64,000 nucleotides of DNA from Phascolomyces articulosus. Its lineage: Eukaryota; Mucoromycota; Mucoromycetes; Mucorales; Lichtheimiaceae. The stretch lies in the NCBI GenBank assembly GCA_025677815.1, contig JAIXMP010000007.1, positions 1,598,195-1,662,194 of the forward strand, given 5' to 3'. The notes under the pieces are model-generated. The model saw nothing but the letters and a program-made list of their open reading frames with translations, made no database searches and was not told the DNA's origin. The translations under genes and the position numbers were made by a program. Of this stretch, positions 61,101 through 64,000 are shown in pieces; position 1 is the first letter of the stretch, and each line of letters starts with the position of its first letter.

Positions 61101-64000
61101 GTAATCCATCTTTCTCTAGAAAGAAAATACTTTTATGTACCAAAACAACCGTATTTATTATTATACGTAGACTTCGATCGAAGGGTTCATCACTAAAAAT
61201 AAAATATATCTTCTTTATATAACATTTATAATAATGTTGAAGAATAACTACTCTCCAATAATTCTTTATTCATATGTAAAAATTGGATATACTATCAAAA
61301 GGTATGAAAAGTTCTTTCAATAAGTTCAACACACTTCTTTGTAATCGTATAAGAAAAATGTTTGTCTCTAATCAAATAAATTTGATACCAAAAAGCTCAT
61401 TAAATGAATGACTATTCAATAATATTCAATTGGATATTAAGGAAATATTGAAGGGATTATGCTTCCAAGTTTCACAGCACCATGAATATTATTTTTCCAT
61501 TTGCTTATATCATCGAGCGTCAAATATGGATAGTTTACGATGATGTAACCCCAAGTTTTTTTTTTATTGTTCATTTTAAGCAGTCCTTAAAATCAACTTT
61601 TCCATCAACACAGCAATGAACTGATTATTATCTACCTTCTTTATGTTGCTGCTCTGCCTTTACGAAAAAATGATAATTCTGGATTATTATAGGATATCTC
61701 AAGCCATTGAGTGACAATGAATAAAAAAGTTTTAGATATAATATAGTTTTAAATTGTATATTAGCTATGTTCCTATAAGGAAAAGGTGAGATATATTAAA
61801 ACGTCGTCGTCATATTCCTTGATTCTACCTTATATAGAACTGGTCTACTTCTATTATTTATCCTGAAAAAAAATACATTGACAGATTCTATTAATAATAA
61901 TAATACAATGTTATGGTCTCTATTGGTTTCTTTTTATTAGTTAATAAGGACTATGTATATATATAACGTCATTATACCATTATTGCTTATAAACTAATTA
62001 TCACAAGGAATAATATTATTATTTCGCATGATTCATCGTCGTCGTTTTTATATTGAGATAACGACTTGTTAATAAAGACGGAAAGGAACGTGTATTTATT
62101 TATGAATAGTTTGAAGTGATAAAAATAAACCATTTGAATTAACAGGTAATAACAAATGACAATGATATGTACATGTAAAGAAAAAAGGGTGTTTATTTTA
62201 AGGTATTACTTTGAGTGAATGAAATGTATTCAAAATTAGAAAAAAGAAATAAAACGTCATTTTAATTCTATCAGCAAAAAACTTTATAAGGTCATTGGCA
62301 CTATTATTCAATTCATCATGCATGATGTACAAAAAAAAAAAAAAACAAACGGGTTAAACGGTGGTATTAATAATAGTAATCTATCTACCATATTTGTTCA
62401 TGTAAGGTTTTTAATAGATTTATTATATACATACATGTTATACAACACACGAAAAAAAAAAAGAAAGAACGCGTTGTTCCTGTATATAATTATACTTTAT
62501 GATGCTTGGAATGATCATACATCAATCTTTATATATTATGATCATACTACTATTATTACTATTATTACTATTATTACTATTATTACTACTATGCTGATTA
62601 TGATGATGATAGTATGCTATACTATACCATATCAACAACATTATTGACAAAAAAAAGATTAAAAAGAAGAATGTTGTCATTTTGAAATAGATGAATAAAA
62701 TAAAAGGAAAAAGAACGAGCTATTTTCTATTTTTATTCTATAACAACTGTGTCAAGTAGTAGAACAGCTTATTCATATCCAAATAAGGAAATCCGGACAC
62801 ATAGATTTATTATATATACAATAAGAAAGAAAGTCCGCTAATCTCTTAATGAAATTTTTGACGATCTTTTCACTTTTTTGGTATAACTTTTACGATTCAA
62901 TGTTACTGGGTCGATTATATTCATGAAGCGTAATGGATTTCTATATATCATGAATATTAATGTTTTCAATAACTTTTATATATATCTCTTATGATACATC
63001 ATCATCAAAAAAAAACCAACCTATATTCTTCTGACCATCATTATAATAATGATAATAATAATAATAATGGGCCATAGCAAATAGTAGTACAAATGAGAAA
63101 ATAAATGCCCTTTGGTATATAAAAAGAAGGTGATACGAATTGATGACAATTTGTCTTATGCAGAGTGAAATAAATCCAAAGTGAACTTATACTTTATTTG
63201 AGATAGACCTTTCCCTTTTTCAAAAAAGACGTAGATAATGCATAATAAAACAAAAAGCCTAGAATGAAAATTCCCGCGCCTTAATTCTTATAGTGATCGA
63301 ATGTCCCCCCTTCTTTGGCTATAAAGAGAGCTCCTCCTTATATAATATGAATATAGGCTTGGCATAAGTTATTATTTTATTATAATTAGTATTATTTTTA
63401 TTGAAATAGAAGGAGAAAGAAGAAGAAGAAGTAGAAAAGGAAGAAACAACAAGAGGTTTAAGATAAAAAATCATCATCATCTTTTTTCACATATGGTAAT
63501 GATGGTTTCTATTCATAATAATACCTCGTGCAGAGTTCAAAATAAAAAAAAAAAAAACATGTCCATAATTTGTTTTTTTTTCCGCGCTTCTTAATAATAA
63601 ACTGGCTAAATCGGAAAGAGAGACTCTACTATATTATCTATTTAATTTGATCACTATCATCGTCATTTATTACGATTATATTATGATGATTGGATTGTCT
63701 TAAAGACGACTATATAGGTAGTAAAAAAAAAAAAAGTATATATAAATATCACAATGTTTCAGTAGTAAAGAGAACATGTGAAAAAAATAGAAATCGATAT
63801 ACACGTCTTTCTCCTTTTTTTTTTTCAATTAACAAGCATTTTTGTTTGAGTCTCCCTTGCATCATCTTTCATTAGTACTAGTGCTAGTATTAGTAGTAGA
63901 AATATAATAATAGTTACAAGAAGAAGAAGAAGAAGAAGAAAGGATTCTATTTAACCACGCGATAGGTAGATAATGTTAATGATGAAACGCGTATAAGTTC
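58152..64000. other. 5.8 kb non-coding AT-rich right end
   Basis: It begins with the Num1-like 5' region, which on the coding strand has an (AAC)n-rich leader just before the ATG and a GA/CT microsatellite at 58269-58283. Further on are A-runs (58619-58636), a nine-base (ACTATTATT)n at about 62549-62590 and a (GAA)n at about 63917-63941. I found no ORF with coding character, RNA gene or element. Confidence 0.45.
62549..62590 (+). repeat. Short tandem repeat of TACTATTAT type
   Basis: About four and a half 9-base units in non-coding DNA. Confidence 0.8.

Overview
The window is eukaryotic and looks like an early-diverging fungus of the Mucoromycota (Mucorales type). It has very AT-rich intergenic DNA and compact genes with many short introns of about 80 to 110 bases, GTAAGT-like donors and TAG acceptors. 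Its gene content is fungal: the ergosterol enzyme ERG3, an INO80-type ARP8, a Num1/Mcp5-type cortical PH protein, URC4-type uracil catabolism and GPI-anchored surface proteins. Gene models were built by hand from splice sites. For every complete model the exon lengths add up to a whole number of codons.

Left part (1-24 kb). The window opens with the 3' end of a plus-strand gene for a disordered, proline-rich protein. Then come a minus-strand SAM methyltransferase with a possible myristoylation site, a 5.5 kb gene-poor gap, a minus-strand URC4/Urg3 (DUF1688) gene and a 14-exon minus-strand P2-type cation pump. The pump is divergent from plus-strand ARP8, and ARP8 converges on a DUF1749 alpha/beta hydrolase with only 20 bases between stop codons.

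Middle (24-44 kb). A gene-poor stretch (24.2-30.4 kb) holds a possible small ORF, a frameshifted ORF pair and a diverged direct repeat. A small plus-strand coiled-coil gene then faces three closely packed minus-strand genes: CRIPT, a cysteine-rich GPI-anchored protein and a P5-type ATPase with a secreted-type cysteine-rich N-terminus. Directly upstream of the P5 pump lies a 5.8 kb inverted-repeat structure (about 37,944-43,766). Its two arms are near-identical and each carries the broken 3' end of a Tc1/mariner-type DDE transposase. The left arm also holds a 403-base insertion with TG...CA ends and a 5-base direct repeat, which looks like a solo LTR. The centre contains a decayed ORF.

Right part (44-64 kb). 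This holds a microsomal cytochrome P450 (minus; one intron appears to use a GC donor), a gap with gene relics, ERG3 (plus), a 1608-residue Num1/Mcp5-like protein (minus) with about 21 VQ-centred repeats, and a 5.8 kb non-coding end.

The genes do not form one pathway. P450 and ERG3 are both membrane oxidation enzymes, and the two P-type ATPases are both cation or substrate pumps, but nothing links them beyond proximity. The most unusual items are the inverted-repeat element with its solo LTR, the VQ-repeat array in the cortical anchor, the unusual architectures of both pumps, and several microexons (13 to 25 bases).
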